Origin: Phlebotomus papatasi
Taxonomy: Eukaryota > Arthropoda > Insecta > Diptera > Psychodidae
DNA: 64,000 nucleotides
Reading direction: 5' to 3'
Assembly: GCF_024763615.1 (NCBI RefSeq)
Contig: NC_077225.1
Coordinates: 992,001 to 1,056,000, forward strand
Numbering within the stretch: position 1 is the stretch's first letter; the number at the start of each line of letters is the position of its first letter. Below the pieces are notes generated by a model. It searched no databases. It was given only the letters and a program-made list of their open reading frames with translations, and was not told the DNA's origin. A program made the translations under genes and the position numbers. Positions 1-11,900 of this stretch are shown here, in pieces.

Positions 1-1037
1 CCATGAAGGTCCTCCCCACCACTTTCTGGCCTTAATAAGCATCGACGGACATAATCCGCGTGAAATTAAATCAGCTGGGTTTTCATCTGTAGCAACATGT
101 TTCCATATTCTCTTATCCGTGGCTTTGTGAATTTTCTCCACGCGATGAGCCACGGAATTTTCCCATTCTGAAGCATCTTTTAATAACCATGCTAGGACTA
201 TCTTGGAGTCTGTCCATGCATGAAACTCAATGTCTGGTATTTGCAAAGCCTTTGCAGTTATCTGCATGAGTTCTGCGAGTAACACAGCTGCACAAAGCTC
301 AAGTCTTGGAATCGAAATGGGCTTGCCCAGTGGCGCAACTCTTGTCTTTGCCGCTAATGGCATTATCGTCAAGGTATCCTTGTGTTCAACTCGTGCGTAT
401 ACAACTGCACCATATGCCTTTTCAGAGGCATCAGCAAATCCTGGAGCATAATTAAAATACCTTGGTATCCTAATGTTCTCTATTTGTGGCAGCACTGTCA
501 AAAACTCGAGCCAATCTTGAGCAATCCGCCTGGATACAGGTTTGTCCCAAGATTTTTGATCTATAATTGCTCTTTGCATTATGAGCCTGGCTCTGATAAC
601 CACTGGTGCTATCCATCCTATAGGATCAAAAATTGATGCGAGGTCAGACAAGATTTTCCTTTTTGTTATTAGTCCAGGCTGAGGACTTTTTAATTTTGGA
701 TCCCAAACAACACCCAATGTTCTTAGAGTGTCCCTTTCCGTCAGCTGTAAGTATTTTGATTCTATCTGATCTTCTGAAAGATTCGCGAGTAATTCTGGAG
801 AATTACTTGTCCATTTTCGCAAATTCATTCCACCTTTTTTAAGTAATTCTATCAACTGACTTTGTTTCATGAGGGCTTCTTCGACTGTATGTGCTCATCG
901 ATATAAAAATCATTAATTGCATTGACAGCAAGTGGAAATTCTGATCCTTCATCTTCTGCGAGTTGGAATAGAACTTTCACCGAAAGATATGTAGCTGTGT
1001 AGCCCAACGAAGTGAATGATGCGGCTGGTTGTGCAAG
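1..1037 (-). pseudogene. BEL/Pao retrotransposon pol fragment (RT end, Pao peptidase-type region, RNase H)
   Basis: Read on the minus strand, this is the middle of a BEL/Pao polyprotein. From 1037 downward it gives QLAEDEGSEFPLA, then DFYIDEH (the RT active-site box, normally YVDD), GGMNLRKWTSN, LGVVWDPK, ILSDLASIFDPIGWIAPVV, then an RNase H-like stretch with FADASEKAYGAVVY, PRLELCAAVLL, FHAWTDSKIVLAWL and NPADLISRG. These boxes in this order are characteristic of BEL/Pao pol. One frameshift lies just after the RT box, near 890. The fragment is cut off at ~1037, where unrelated AT-rich DNA begins, and runs out of the window at 1, where integrase would follow. No gag, LTR or primer site is visible. 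The element is dead. Family assignment is secure; the clade within BEL/Pao is not assigned. Confidence 0.88.
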
Positions 1038-1718
1038 ACTAAATTTTTATTCAATTGTCAATATATTAATTAGCGAATGAGGGAAATTGGAGTAAGGAAT
1101 GGTGTGGGAAGAAGGTGGGACTGGAATATGGGAAGAAAGTTGTAAGGGGTTTGCAACATTTTCCTCCTCATACAAGGAGTTTCCAAAGGAAACAAATGTT
1201 AAAATTGTGAAAAAAATGGAAATCGTATTGTAGTAGATGGAATCGAATGGAAATCGTAGCGTAGTGGGTGGGATGGAATACAATACAAAAGTTGGTTAGT
1301 ATTAGAAATTTTACAATACATTGGCTTTATAAATTGAAGTTAAATTTACCCAAATCGATATTAAATTTCCTGTATATAATCATTCATAATTAACCCTTAT
1401 TTATCAAAAAATAATAATTGAATGTATTATAGATTTCTTTTGACATTGTTCAATGATATCTACTTATCATTTTATTTTAATTAATTAATTTATTTTTTAA
1501 TACTTTTTCTTCCCCTTTTTGAAGTAGATTATTCCTTAACTTTTTTTTCATTTTATATTTTTTTTCTTTTTTTTTAATTTTTACCCATAAAATGAATTGA
1601 TCCCTTTTATAAATGATACAAAAGTAACATAAAAATGAATAAAAAAAACCCTTTTTTTAAATAATATAAAAGTAATTGGTTTACCAAAAGTAGCTTTTCT
1701 ATGCAAATATATAATTTT
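1038..1718. other. AT-rich spacer without recognisable gene
   Basis: Very AT-rich sequence with long T and A runs between the BEL fragment and the env remnant. A short segment just before the env end (about 1650-1718) matches the same position beside the second env remnant near 29990-30057, so it probably belongs to the 3' untranslated part of that element. No LTR, ORF or RNA gene is recognised. Confidence 0.5.
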
Positions 1719-3594
1719 CTATAGTGTGATATAATTTATTCTTGGTACTTGTTGACGGAGAGATGGATCTACAACTACGTTAGATGAATCATTTACAGGT
1801 ATATCAGGTGGTTGCGAAATCGATGGCTCAGTTATTACTACACTTTGGCTCGGTAATAGCGTAATCTGTGGCGTTACTTGCACATTAGAAGACTGAGACT
1901 GTAATTAGACTCGGTTTTCTGAACAGATGTTTTGGAAAATTTATATAAGGAATAAACAATTAAAATTATCACAAGTACAGATAGTACTGTAAGGGATGGA
2001 ATTAATATGTTTTTGTTATCTTCAAGTCCATCAAAATCCGAAAATGTTTCCTGAACTTCTTCAATTTTATTTTTAAATTCGTTGTTCGTTTTATTAAAAT
2101 TTGCAAGTGTTCCGAATTTGTACTCGAGGTCAGAGTTACAGGGGTATTATTCATAAAATATTCTTTAAAAGAAATTTGCCTAAATTTTAAATTTTCGTGA
2201 AAGACATATGGCGTTGAAGAAAGAGTAATTTTCGGAGCTGCATGAAGCTGAATGCCTTTATCATTTAAATAACAACCTGTTCTCAGTTCGACTACACCTT
2301 TTCTCTCTATTGTACGATATACAGGATTTCTATCCATTCTGCAAATTACTTGAATTTTTGTTGGCTCTTGAACAATATACAGATATGTGTTACGATTTAG
2401 ATAAATCCAAATATTATGGTCAAATTCGTAATTTGTCAAGACACAGTAATCAGATTTATTTTTCAAGATTGATACTTCACAAGATGGAACTATTGACGAA
2501 AAGAGTATACGTGCGTTACAGATATAGAGACTATTAACTTTAATACATTTTTGAAACTGAATATCCGAAAAGAGAGTGTATTGTTCCTGCAGAGTATCAA
2601 TCGCAATATATTTGTATTGTAATTTGGCGATATGACTACGATTTTCTTCACGAAAAGGTAAAGCAAGGATTTTATGAAGTCTAAATTCCTTGTTCTCGCA
2701 CAATGGAATATTTACCAAAGCTGCGATTTGAGTTTTATTAGAAATTATAAATAATTTTGCCAGATTATAAAACTGTGACACTGATAAAGGAGGTAACTTA
2801 AAATGGTCCGGAAGTCGAAACATTACTTCTTGAATCGCTCTCTCTAATTTTGTCGGGGACAACAAAAGAGGATGACATTTCCCATAAGTGGTTGCAGTAA
2901 TTATTTGTAACAAATTGTTCAATTCATGTTCAATGTTTTCGGATCCTATTTGAAACTCAATTTCTGCATCGCTAAAAAGTTCCAAAATCGATATTTTTGT
3001 ATATATATGATTCACTCTTTGCGAAAGTATGTACAATTTTAGAGCTAATTTTGAAAGTACTTCTCTCGTATTATTTAGTTTCGTAAGAGTGGAAGTAATG
3101 AGGCTTGTCTGAGTATTTACAAGATCACCCATTCGCATATTTTCCTTGTGGACAATATCTAATTTGAATCTCGTCTCTTCAACATCTTCTTCGGCTGCGG
3201 TGCCAAAGAGTAGCTTGCTACCGTGACCTATTAAATTCATTAAGCCACGCTTTTGCCTACGGGGAGTTAGAAGATGATCAACAATTCCAAAAGTTTCCTT
3301 AATTTGACCTATCCTGGTGTTAATTCTTGCCTTAAAATTGTTACAATCTTTAGTATCATTATGCAGCTGAACACATGCATTTACAACCCTAATGTTATTT
3401 CTTTCTAAACTGTTTATATTAAGTTCTAAATCCGGAAAATGTACAGTGGCGACGATTGTCCAGTGTCCTTCGGTAAGACAAGTCTCTCCTAATTCCTGAA
3501 CGTAAAAATTTCCTGAATCCTGTATCTGAGTGATCATGATTTTGTCTGTCGTATTTCCGTGAGCTCCCGTACCGACCCCAAGGAGTATAAACAA
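1719..3594 (-). pseudogene. env: errantivirus-type envelope (F-like fusion protein) gene, copy 1, broken
   Basis: A 530-codon open stretch (3594 to 2002) followed by a frameshifted C-terminal tail to a TAG at 1719. Visible features are a hydrophobic leader at the N-terminus (its open frame extends to about 3625 but has no ATG and begins right after a TAA); a furin-type site RRQKR at residues 112-116 followed by GLMNLIGHGSKLLFG, which looks like a fusion peptide; N-glycosylation sites; and a cysteine-containing ectodomain. The expected membrane anchor falls in the tail after the frameshifts around 2000-2100. This plan (leader, furin site, fusion peptide, late membrane anchor) fits the baculovirus-F-like Env of insect errantiviruses. 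Env of this type is made from a spliced RNA, which could explain the missing ATG. It sits directly downstream of an integrase on the same strand, as in gypsy. The frame breaks make it non-functional as it stands. Confidence 0.85.
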
Positions 3595-3685
3595 TCCCGC
3601 AACTACCGCAAAAATAATTTAATATCGGATAAAATAAATGAAATAGATTTCAGCAATGAAATCAATTTAAAGATTTAAAGGAAAA

Positions 3686-5351
3686 TTATTCTTTGAATTT
3701 AGTTAACAAATTGTTGTGAAAAACTTTTTCTCGATTGCCAATTCGGATTGTAGTATTCAAGGGAGAGTTTATCTTAGTAATCACGTATGGTCCCTTGCGC
3801 CTGGGTAGCAGTTTAGAGGACTCTCCTTGTCTCGGAAGTGACTTATTTATAATGAGTACCTTATCTCCTATTTTAAATGAAACCGGATTTAAGTTAGAAT
3901 CGTAATACTCTTTACTCTTTTGCTTGTTTTGGCAATCCTTTCCAACGCGAGTCTCTGTGTATACGAAAGTTTCCTTCCTAAATTGGTTATATAATCATCA
4001 GGAGTATAAATTGGTACACCTTCCTGAGAAATCAAAGAATTCATATCAAACTTTTCCCCAAATACTAATTCGTGTGGGATGTAGTTGTGCGCCTCATGAA
4101 CAGAGGAATTGTAGGCCGCAACAGCCTTTGCGATCCACGTATCCCAGTCTTAAGAATTAGTGTAAATACGCAGATACTCTCCAAGACCTCTGTGTGATCT
4201 CTCAACTCCCCCACTCGTCTGAGGGTGCCAACTACTAGCCTGTATCTTCGTGATTTGTAATAAACGACACAATTTCTTAAAATTGCCTGAAGCAAAACAA
4301 CCACCTTGATCTCTGCATAGCTGAATTGGGACCCCATACAGACAAATAAACCGATCTGCGAAAGCTTCCGCGACCGTTTCTGAACTTTGATCTTTCAAGG
4401 GTACCGCGACCAAATATTTCGTAAGGTCATCGTACACAGTCAAGATGCATCTGTTTCCATTTTGTGTCTCCGATAGTGGACCTACAATGTCTAGACTGAC
4501 TTCATAAAACGGATGCGGGCTTGACGATGTAATAGCAATTTGCATTCGCGTGTTTCGCCGGATCTTATTTTTTTTTGGCAGGCTTCACACCGTTGGACAT
4601 ATCTTGAAATTATACGTCTCATATTTTTGAAAAAATATGATTGCTTGATCCTCAGATATATACCCTTGATACCCCGATGTCCAGCAAAAGGACTTTCATG
4701 AAAAGTTTTAATGATATTCTGAATTTTGATTGGATCTTGTAAATATTTAATTTTCTGGAAATACATATTGAGATCAATTTTAGATTCACGAAAAATATAA
4801 TTCATAATCCGTCTAATAATATTATATTCCAAATGCTTTATATCCAAATTCGTTTTATCTAAATTTATTATTTGAATTTTGTTATCTTCAACAAATATTT
4901 TTAATTTATAAAAAGCCATGAAAAGCGTTTCATATGAAATTCGTGGTAATGAGGGCATCTTCATCAAAATTACAAGACTCATTTGAGTCTGATGTGTAAA
5001 GATTTTAAAAATTTCTTTTGAGTTTAAAACTGAATTTAAAGTGGAATTTTCTATATTTGGATAATCATCTGGACAACTATCCTCGGGAATAAAATAAAAT
5101 ATATTTCCCGATTGATTCGGTTTTAAATTTTCAGACTTTATTTCCTGCAAAACTTTGGGAATATCTATATCCCTTATCGATGAAAAATGTGGATATGAAT
5201 CAACGGCACTTATTTTTGCTGATTTGGATTGTGCCCGTGTTACGACATTGACATTTTCCTGATTAACCTGCGGTATTCTCGATAAAGCATCTATTATAAA
5301 ATTATTTGTATCATGCCATATATATCTTAATTTTCTCTTATAGTCAAACAA
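3686..5351 (-). pseudogene. gypsy/errantivirus pol remnant: RNase H end and integrase
   Basis: The 5351 end opens with a degraded RNase H tail (NNFIIDALSRIP). It is followed by the integrase zinc domain (HESPFAGHRG, then RCEAC: an H-H-C-C set), which reads to about 4560. After a frameshift the catalytic core follows, with all three acidic residues in recognisable context: SLDIVGPL, CRDQGGCF and SGGVERSHRG. A TAA at about 4150 interrupts the core end (YNSSVHEAHNYIPHELVFG continues after it). Another frameshift near 3890 precedes the C-terminal GPY-type module (RRKGPYVITKI), which ends at 3686. Gag, protease, RT and most of RNase H are missing upstream, and the break at ~5351 leads into AT-rich DNA. 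With env following at once, this is the 3' half of one errantivirus insertion. Confidence 0.87.
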
Positions 5352-5883
5352 TTAATACAAGTTAGTAATTTTTTGCAACCCCCAATTTGTTTAATACTTT
5401 GCCTCAGCATTCACTTTTGTTGCAATAAAATGCTTACACAAGTAAGCTAATAGAGTTGCTGATAAAAAGGGGTGGCAAAGCGTCCGAGGCTGCTCGAACT
5501 CCCGAGAAAGAGCTTTACGTAAAAAGTCATTTTGCAAAATTTTCGAATGCGTATCAGATTGATATTGAATTAAATTTGTCTTTATGGAAGAAATCCCTTA
5601 AAATTCGTTGAAAATGCCTTGGAGAATTCCGCTTTGTTTGACCATCAACACGAGCTCAATTCAATTAAGAGAAAATCGTAAACAGAAACCGCGAAAAAAA
5701 TCATTCAAATAAATTTATTTTATTATATTTTAATCCCGAAATATTAATAATTATGGCACAATCATAAATAAAAGGATCAGAAATATTGCTGTTTTGAAAT
5801 ATAGGAAAGAAATAAAGTTCAAATAATGATTTAATTGTCTATAAATCACCACAAAACCATCTTGAAGTTAAATTGATTGTGAA
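5352..5883. other. AT-rich spacer with an inverted hairpin remnant
   Basis: No gene is seen. At 5488-5514 lies a degenerate, reverse-oriented copy of the 29-bp hairpin that brackets the satellite array (GGCTGCTCGAACTCCCGAG is its recognisable part). The rest is AT-rich unique-looking sequence. Confidence 0.5.
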
Positions 5884-5912
5884 AACTGCTCTCTCTTGGA
5901 GTTCGAGCAGTT
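5884..5912 (+). repeat. terminal hairpin, left side of the satellite array
   Basis: A 29-bp imperfect palindrome: the left arm AACTGCTC and right arm GAGCAGTT are exact inverses around a 13-base loop containing CTTGGAG. It is preceded by GATTGTGAAA and followed by TTAAAATT. Sequence with the same arms, loop and preceding GATTGT(G/T)AAA context recurs at 22975-23003 and, reversed, at 52864-52892. Confidence 0.8.
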
Positions 5913-5967
5913 AAAATTGTTCAAGAAGAGGGTTTCAAAAAATCATTAATCTTCCAATTAATTAATT

Positions 5968-8900
5968 GACCAAATCGGGTGAAAATAAGGCTTTAACCTT
6001 GAATAATTCAAGATGGCGATTTTCCGGTGATAGGTGTCTAGGGACGAAATGTTCAGCTGGACTACCTCCATAACATATCCAAAAATGAAGGAAATCGTCA
6101 GGGCCAATTTTTTTTTAAATTAGAAAAACCTCATTTTTTGCCTATTTTTGGGGGATAGGGAGCGTATGAAGGGGGAGGGGGAAACAAAAAATTACGTTCG
6201 AGGTAATGTCATTTGAGGTGGGGTCACCGAAGACCGGAAGTCGATATCTCCTACCGTTGATTTTTTATATGGGTCAGAAGACTGAAAAAGTGCGAAAAAC
6301 AGTATTTTTAAAATAGGGCTATTACCGTTACTTTCCCGATCCATTACCGATTGTGACCGATGCAGTCGGGTTCAGAATTGAAAGAACTTTCAAAAATGTC
6401 CAAATTTGTCCAAATCCGTTGAAAATTAGGCCCTCTAGGGTAGTTGACCTTTGACCTTGAATAACTCAAAATGGCGATTTTTCCGGTGATAGGTGTCTAA
6501 GGACGAAATGTTCAGCTGGACTACCTCCATAATATATCCAAAAATGAACGAAATCGTCGGGGTCAATTTTTTTTAAAATTAGAAAAACCTCATTTTTTGC
6601 CTATTTTTGGGGGATAGGGAACGCATGAAGGGGGAGGGGGTAAAAACAAAAAAATTACGTTCGAGGTAATGTCATTTGAGGTGGAGTCACCGAAGACCGG
6701 AAGTTGATATCTCTTACCGTTGATTTTTTATATGGGTCAGAAGACTGAAAAAGTGTGAAAAACAGTATTTTTAAGATAGGACTATTACCGTTACTTTCGC
6801 GATCCATCACCGATTGTGACCGATGCAGTCGGGTTCAGAATTGAAAGAACTTTCAAAAATGTCCAAATTTGTCCAAATCCGTTGAAAATTAGGCCCTCTA
6901 GGGTAGTTGACCTTTGACCTTGAATAACTCAAAATGGCGATTTTTCCGGTGATAGGTGTCTAAGGACGAAATGTTCAGCTGGACTACCTCCATAACATAT
7001 CCAAAAATGAAGGAAATCGTCGGGGCCAATTTTTTTTTAAAATTAGAAAAACCTCATTTTTTGCCTATTTTTGGGGGATAGGGAACGCATGAAGGGGGGG
7101 GGGGGTAAAAACAAAAAAATTACGTGCGAGGTAATGTCATTTGAGGTGGAGTCACCGAAGACCGGAAGTTGATATATCTTACCGTTGATTTTTTATATGG
7201 GTCAGAAGACTGAAAAAGTGTGAAAAACAGTATTTTTAAGATAGGACTATTACCGTTACTTTCCAGATGCATCACCGATTGTGACCGATGCAGTCGGGTT
7301 CAGAATTGAAAGATCTTTCAAAAATGTCCAAATTTGTCCAAATCCGTTGAAAATTAGGCCCTCTAGGGTAGTTGACCTTTGACCTTGAATAACTCAAAAT
7401 GACGATTTTTCCGGTGATAGGTGTCTAAGGACGAAATGTTCAGCTGGACTACCTCCATAACATATCCAAAAATGAAGGAAATCGTCAGGGCCAATTTTTT
7501 TTAAAATTAGAAAAACCTCATTTTTGCCTATTTTTGGGGGATAGGGAACGCATGAAGGGGGAGGGGGTAAAAACAAAAAAATTACGTTCGAGGTAATGTC
7601 ATTTGAGGTGGAGTCACCGAAGACCGGAAGTTGATATCTCTTACCGTTGATTTTTTATATGGGTCAGAAGACTGAAAAAGTGTGAAAAACAGTATTTTTA
7701 AAATAGGGCTATTACCGTTACTTTCCCAATCCATCACCGATTGTGACTGATGCAGTCGGGTTCAGAATTAAAAGGTCTTTCAAAAATGTCCAAATTTGTC
7801 CAAATCCGTTGAAAATTAGGCCCTCTAGGGTAGTTGACCTTTGACTTTGAATAATTGAATATGGCGATTTTTCCAGTGATAGGTGTCTAAGGACGAAATG
7901 TTCAGCTGGACTACCTCCATAACATATCCAAAAATAAAGGAAATCGTCAGGGTCAATTTTTTTAAAATTAGAAAAACCTCATTTTTTGCCTATTTTTGGG
8001 GGATAGGGAACGCATGAAGGGGGAGGGGGTAAAAACAAAAAATTACGTTCGAGGTAATGTCATTTGAGGTGGGGTCACCGAAGACCGGAAGTTGATATCT
8101 CTTACCGTTGATTTTTTATATGGGTCAGAAGACTGAAAAAGTGCGAAAAACAGTATTTTTAAAATAGGGCTATTACCGTTACTTTCCCGATCCATTACCG
8201 ATTGTGACCGATGCAGTCGGGCTCAGAATTAAAAGATCTTTCAAAAATGTCCAAATTTGTCCAAATTCGTTGAAAATTATTCCCTCTAGGGTAGTTGACC
8301 TTTGACCTTGAATAATTCAAGATAGCGATTTTTCCGGTGATAGGTGTCTAAGGACGAAATGTTCAGCTGGACTACCTCCATAACATATCCAAAAATAAAG
8401 GAAATCGTCAGGGTCAATTTTTTTAGAATTAGAAAAACCTCATTTTTTGCCTATTTTTGGGTGATAGGGAACGCATGATGGGGTAGGGGGTATAACCAAA
8501 GAGATTACTTTCAAGATAATGTCATTTGAGGTGGGGTCACCGAAGACCGGAAGTTGATATTTCTTACCGTTTAAATTTTATATGGGTCAAGAGACTGAAA
8601 ATTGCGAAAAACAGTATTTTTTAAAATAGGACTATTACCGTTACTTTCCCGATCCGTCACCGATTGTGACCGATGCAGTCGGGTTCAGAATTAAAAGATC
8701 TTTCAAAAATGTCCAAATTTGTCCAAATCCGTTGAAAATTAGGCCCTCTAGGGTAGTTGACCTTTGACTTTGAATAATTCAAGATGGCGATTTTTCCAGT
8801 GATAGGTGTCTAAGGACGAAATGTTCAGCTGGACTACCTCCATAACATATCCAAAAATAAAGGAAATCGGCAGGGTCAATTTTTTAAAATTAGAAAAACC

Positions 8901-11900
8901 TAATTTTTTGCCTATTTTTGGGGGATAGGGAACGCATGAAGGGGGAGGGGGTAAAAACAAAAAATTACGTTCGAGGTAATGTCATTTGAGGTGGGGTCAC
9001 CGAAGACCGGAAGTCGATATCTCTTACCGTTGATTTTTTATATGGGTCAGAAGACTGAAAAAGTGCGAAAAACAGTATTTTTAAAATAGGGCTATTACCG
9101 TTACTTTCCCGATCCATTACCGATTGTGACCGATGCAGTCGGGCTCAGAATTAAAAGATCTTTCAAAAATGTCCAAATTTGTCCAAATTCGTTGAAAATT
9201 ATTCCCTCTAGGGTAGTTGACTTTTGACCTTGAATAATTCAAGATGGCGATTTTTCCGGTGATAGGTGTCTAAGGACGAAATGTTCAGCTGGACTACCTC
9301 CATAACATATCCAAAAATGAAGGAAATCGTCAGGGCCAATTTTTTTTAAAATTAGAAAAACCTCATTTTTTGCCAATTTTTGGGGGATAGGGAGCGTATG
9401 AAGGGGCAGGAAGTAAAAACAAAAAAAATTACGTTCGAGGTAATGTCATTTGAGGTGGAGTCACCGAAGACCGGAAGTTGATATTTCTTACCGTTGATTT
9501 TTTATATGGGTCAGAAGACTGAAAAAGTGTGAAAAACAGTATTTTTAAAACAGGGCTATTACCGTTACTTTCCCAATCCATCACCGATTGTGACTGATGC
9601 AGTCGGGTTCAGAATTGAAAGAACTTTCAAAAATGTCCAAATTTGTCCAAATCCGTTGAAAATTAGGCCCTCTAGGGTAGTTGACTTTTGACCTTGAATA
9701 ATTCAATATGGCGATTTTTCCGGTGATAGGTGTCTAAGGACGAAATGTTCAGCTGGACTACCTCCATAACATATCCAAAAATGAAGGAAATCGTCAGGGC
9801 CAATTTTTTTTAAAATTAGAAAAACCTCATTTTTTGCCTATTTTTGGGGGATAGGGAACGCATGAAGGGGGGGGGGTAAAAACAAAAAAATTACGTTCGA
9901 GGTAATGTCATTTGAGGTGGAGTCACCGAAGACCGGAAGTTGATATCTCTTACCGTTGATTTTTTATATGGGTCAGAAGACTGAAAAAGTGTGAAAAACA
10001 GTATTTTTAAAATAGGGCTATTACCGTTACTTCCCGATCCATCACCGATTGTGACTGATGCAGTCGGGCTCAGAATTAAAAGAACTTTCAAAAATGTCCA
10101 AATTTGCCCAAATTCGTTGAAAATTAGGCCCTCTAGGGTAGTTGACCTTTGACCTTGAATAATTCAAGATGGCGATTTTTCCGGTGATAGGTGTCTAAGG
10201 ACGAAATGTTCAGCTGGACTACCTCCATAACATATCCAAAAATGAAGGAAATCGTCAGGGCCAATTTTTTTTAAAATTAGAAAAACCTCATTTTTTGCCA
10301 ATTTTTGGGGGATAGGGAGCGTATGAAGGGGCAGGGAGTAAAAACAAAAAAAATTACGTTCGAGGTAATGTCATTTGAGGTGGAGTCACCGAAGACCGGA
10401 AGTTGATATCTCTTACCGTTGATTTTTTATATGGGTCAGAAGACTGAAAAAGTGTGAAAAACAGTATTTTTAAAATAGGGCTATTACCGTTACTTTCCCA
10501 ATCCATCACCGATTGTGACTGATGCAGTCGGGTTCAGAATTGAAAGAACTTTCAAAAATGTCCAAATTTGTCCAAAACCGTTGAAAATTAGGCCCTCTAG
10601 GGTAGTTGACTTTTGACCTTGAATAATTCAATATGGCGATTTTTCCGGTGATAGGTGTCTAAGGACGAAATGTTCAGCTGGACTACCTCCATAACATATC
10701 CAAAAATGAAGGAAATCGTCAGGGCAAATTTTTTTAAAATTAGAAAAACCTCATTTTTTGCCTATTTTTGGGGGATAGGGAACGCATGATGGGGTAGGGG
10801 GTATAACCAAAGAGATTACTTTCAAGATAATGTCATTTGAGGTGGGGTCACCGAAGACCGGAAGTTGATATTTCTTACCGTTTAAATTTTATATGGGTCA
10901 AGAGACTGAAAATTGCGAAAAACAGTTTTTTTTAAAATAGGACTATTACCGTTACTTTCCCGATCCATCACCGATTGTGACCGATGCAGTCGGGTTCAGA
11001 ATTAAAAGATCTTTCAAAAATGTCCAAATTTGTCCAAATCCGTTGAAAATTAGGCCCTCTAGGGTAGTTGACCTTTGACTTTGAATAATTCAAGATGGCG
11101 ATTTTTCCAGTGATAGGTGTCTAAGGACGAAATGTTCAGCTGGACTACCTCCATAACATATCCAAAAATAAAGGAAATCGTCAGGGTCAATTTTTTTAAA
11201 ATTAGAAAAACCTCATTTTTTGCCTATTTTTGGGGGATAGGGAACGCATGAGGGGGGGGGGGGGGTAAAAACAAAAAAATTACGTTCGAGGTAATGTCAT
11301 TTGAGGTGGAGTCACCGAAGACCGGAAGTTGATATATCTTACCGTTGATTTTTTATATGGGTCAGAAGACTGAAAAAGTGTGAAAAACAGTATTTTTAAA
11401 ATAGGGCTATTACCGTTACTTTCCCGATCCATTACCGATTGTGACCGATGCAGTCGGGTTCAGAATTGAAAGAACTTTCAAAAATGTCCAAATTTGTCCA
11501 AATCCGTTGAAAATTAGGCCCTCTAGGGTAGTTGACCTTTGACCTTGAATAACTCAAAATGGCGATTTTTCCGGTGATAGGTGTCTAAGGACGAAATGTT
11601 CAGCTGGACTACCTCCATAACATATCCAAAAATGAAGGAAATCGTCGGGGCCAATTTTTTTTTAAAATTAGAAAAACCTCATTTTTTGCCTATTTTTGGG
11701 GGATAGGGAACGCATGAAGGGGGGGGGGGGGTAAAAACAAAAAAATTACGTGCGAGGTAATGTCATTTGAGGTGGAGTCACCGAAGACCGGAAGTTGATA
11801 TATCTTACCGTTGATTTTTTATATGGGTCAGAAGACTGAAAAAGTGTGAAAAACAGTATTTTTAAGATAGGACTATTACCGTTACTTTCCAGATGCATCA

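Noticed and set aside
5884..5912. Calling the hairpin-ended repeat a Helitron
   Set aside because: The hairpin is suggestive, but the CTRR terminus and the TC start are not seen and no Rep/helicase is present.
8748..8960. Proline-rich minus-strand ORFs in the satellite (also 7394, 13375, 16615) and the 66-codon ORFs at 9891, 14522, 17761
   Set aside because: They are reverse readings of the repeat, recur only because the monomer is duplicated, and are broken in most monomers by small indels.
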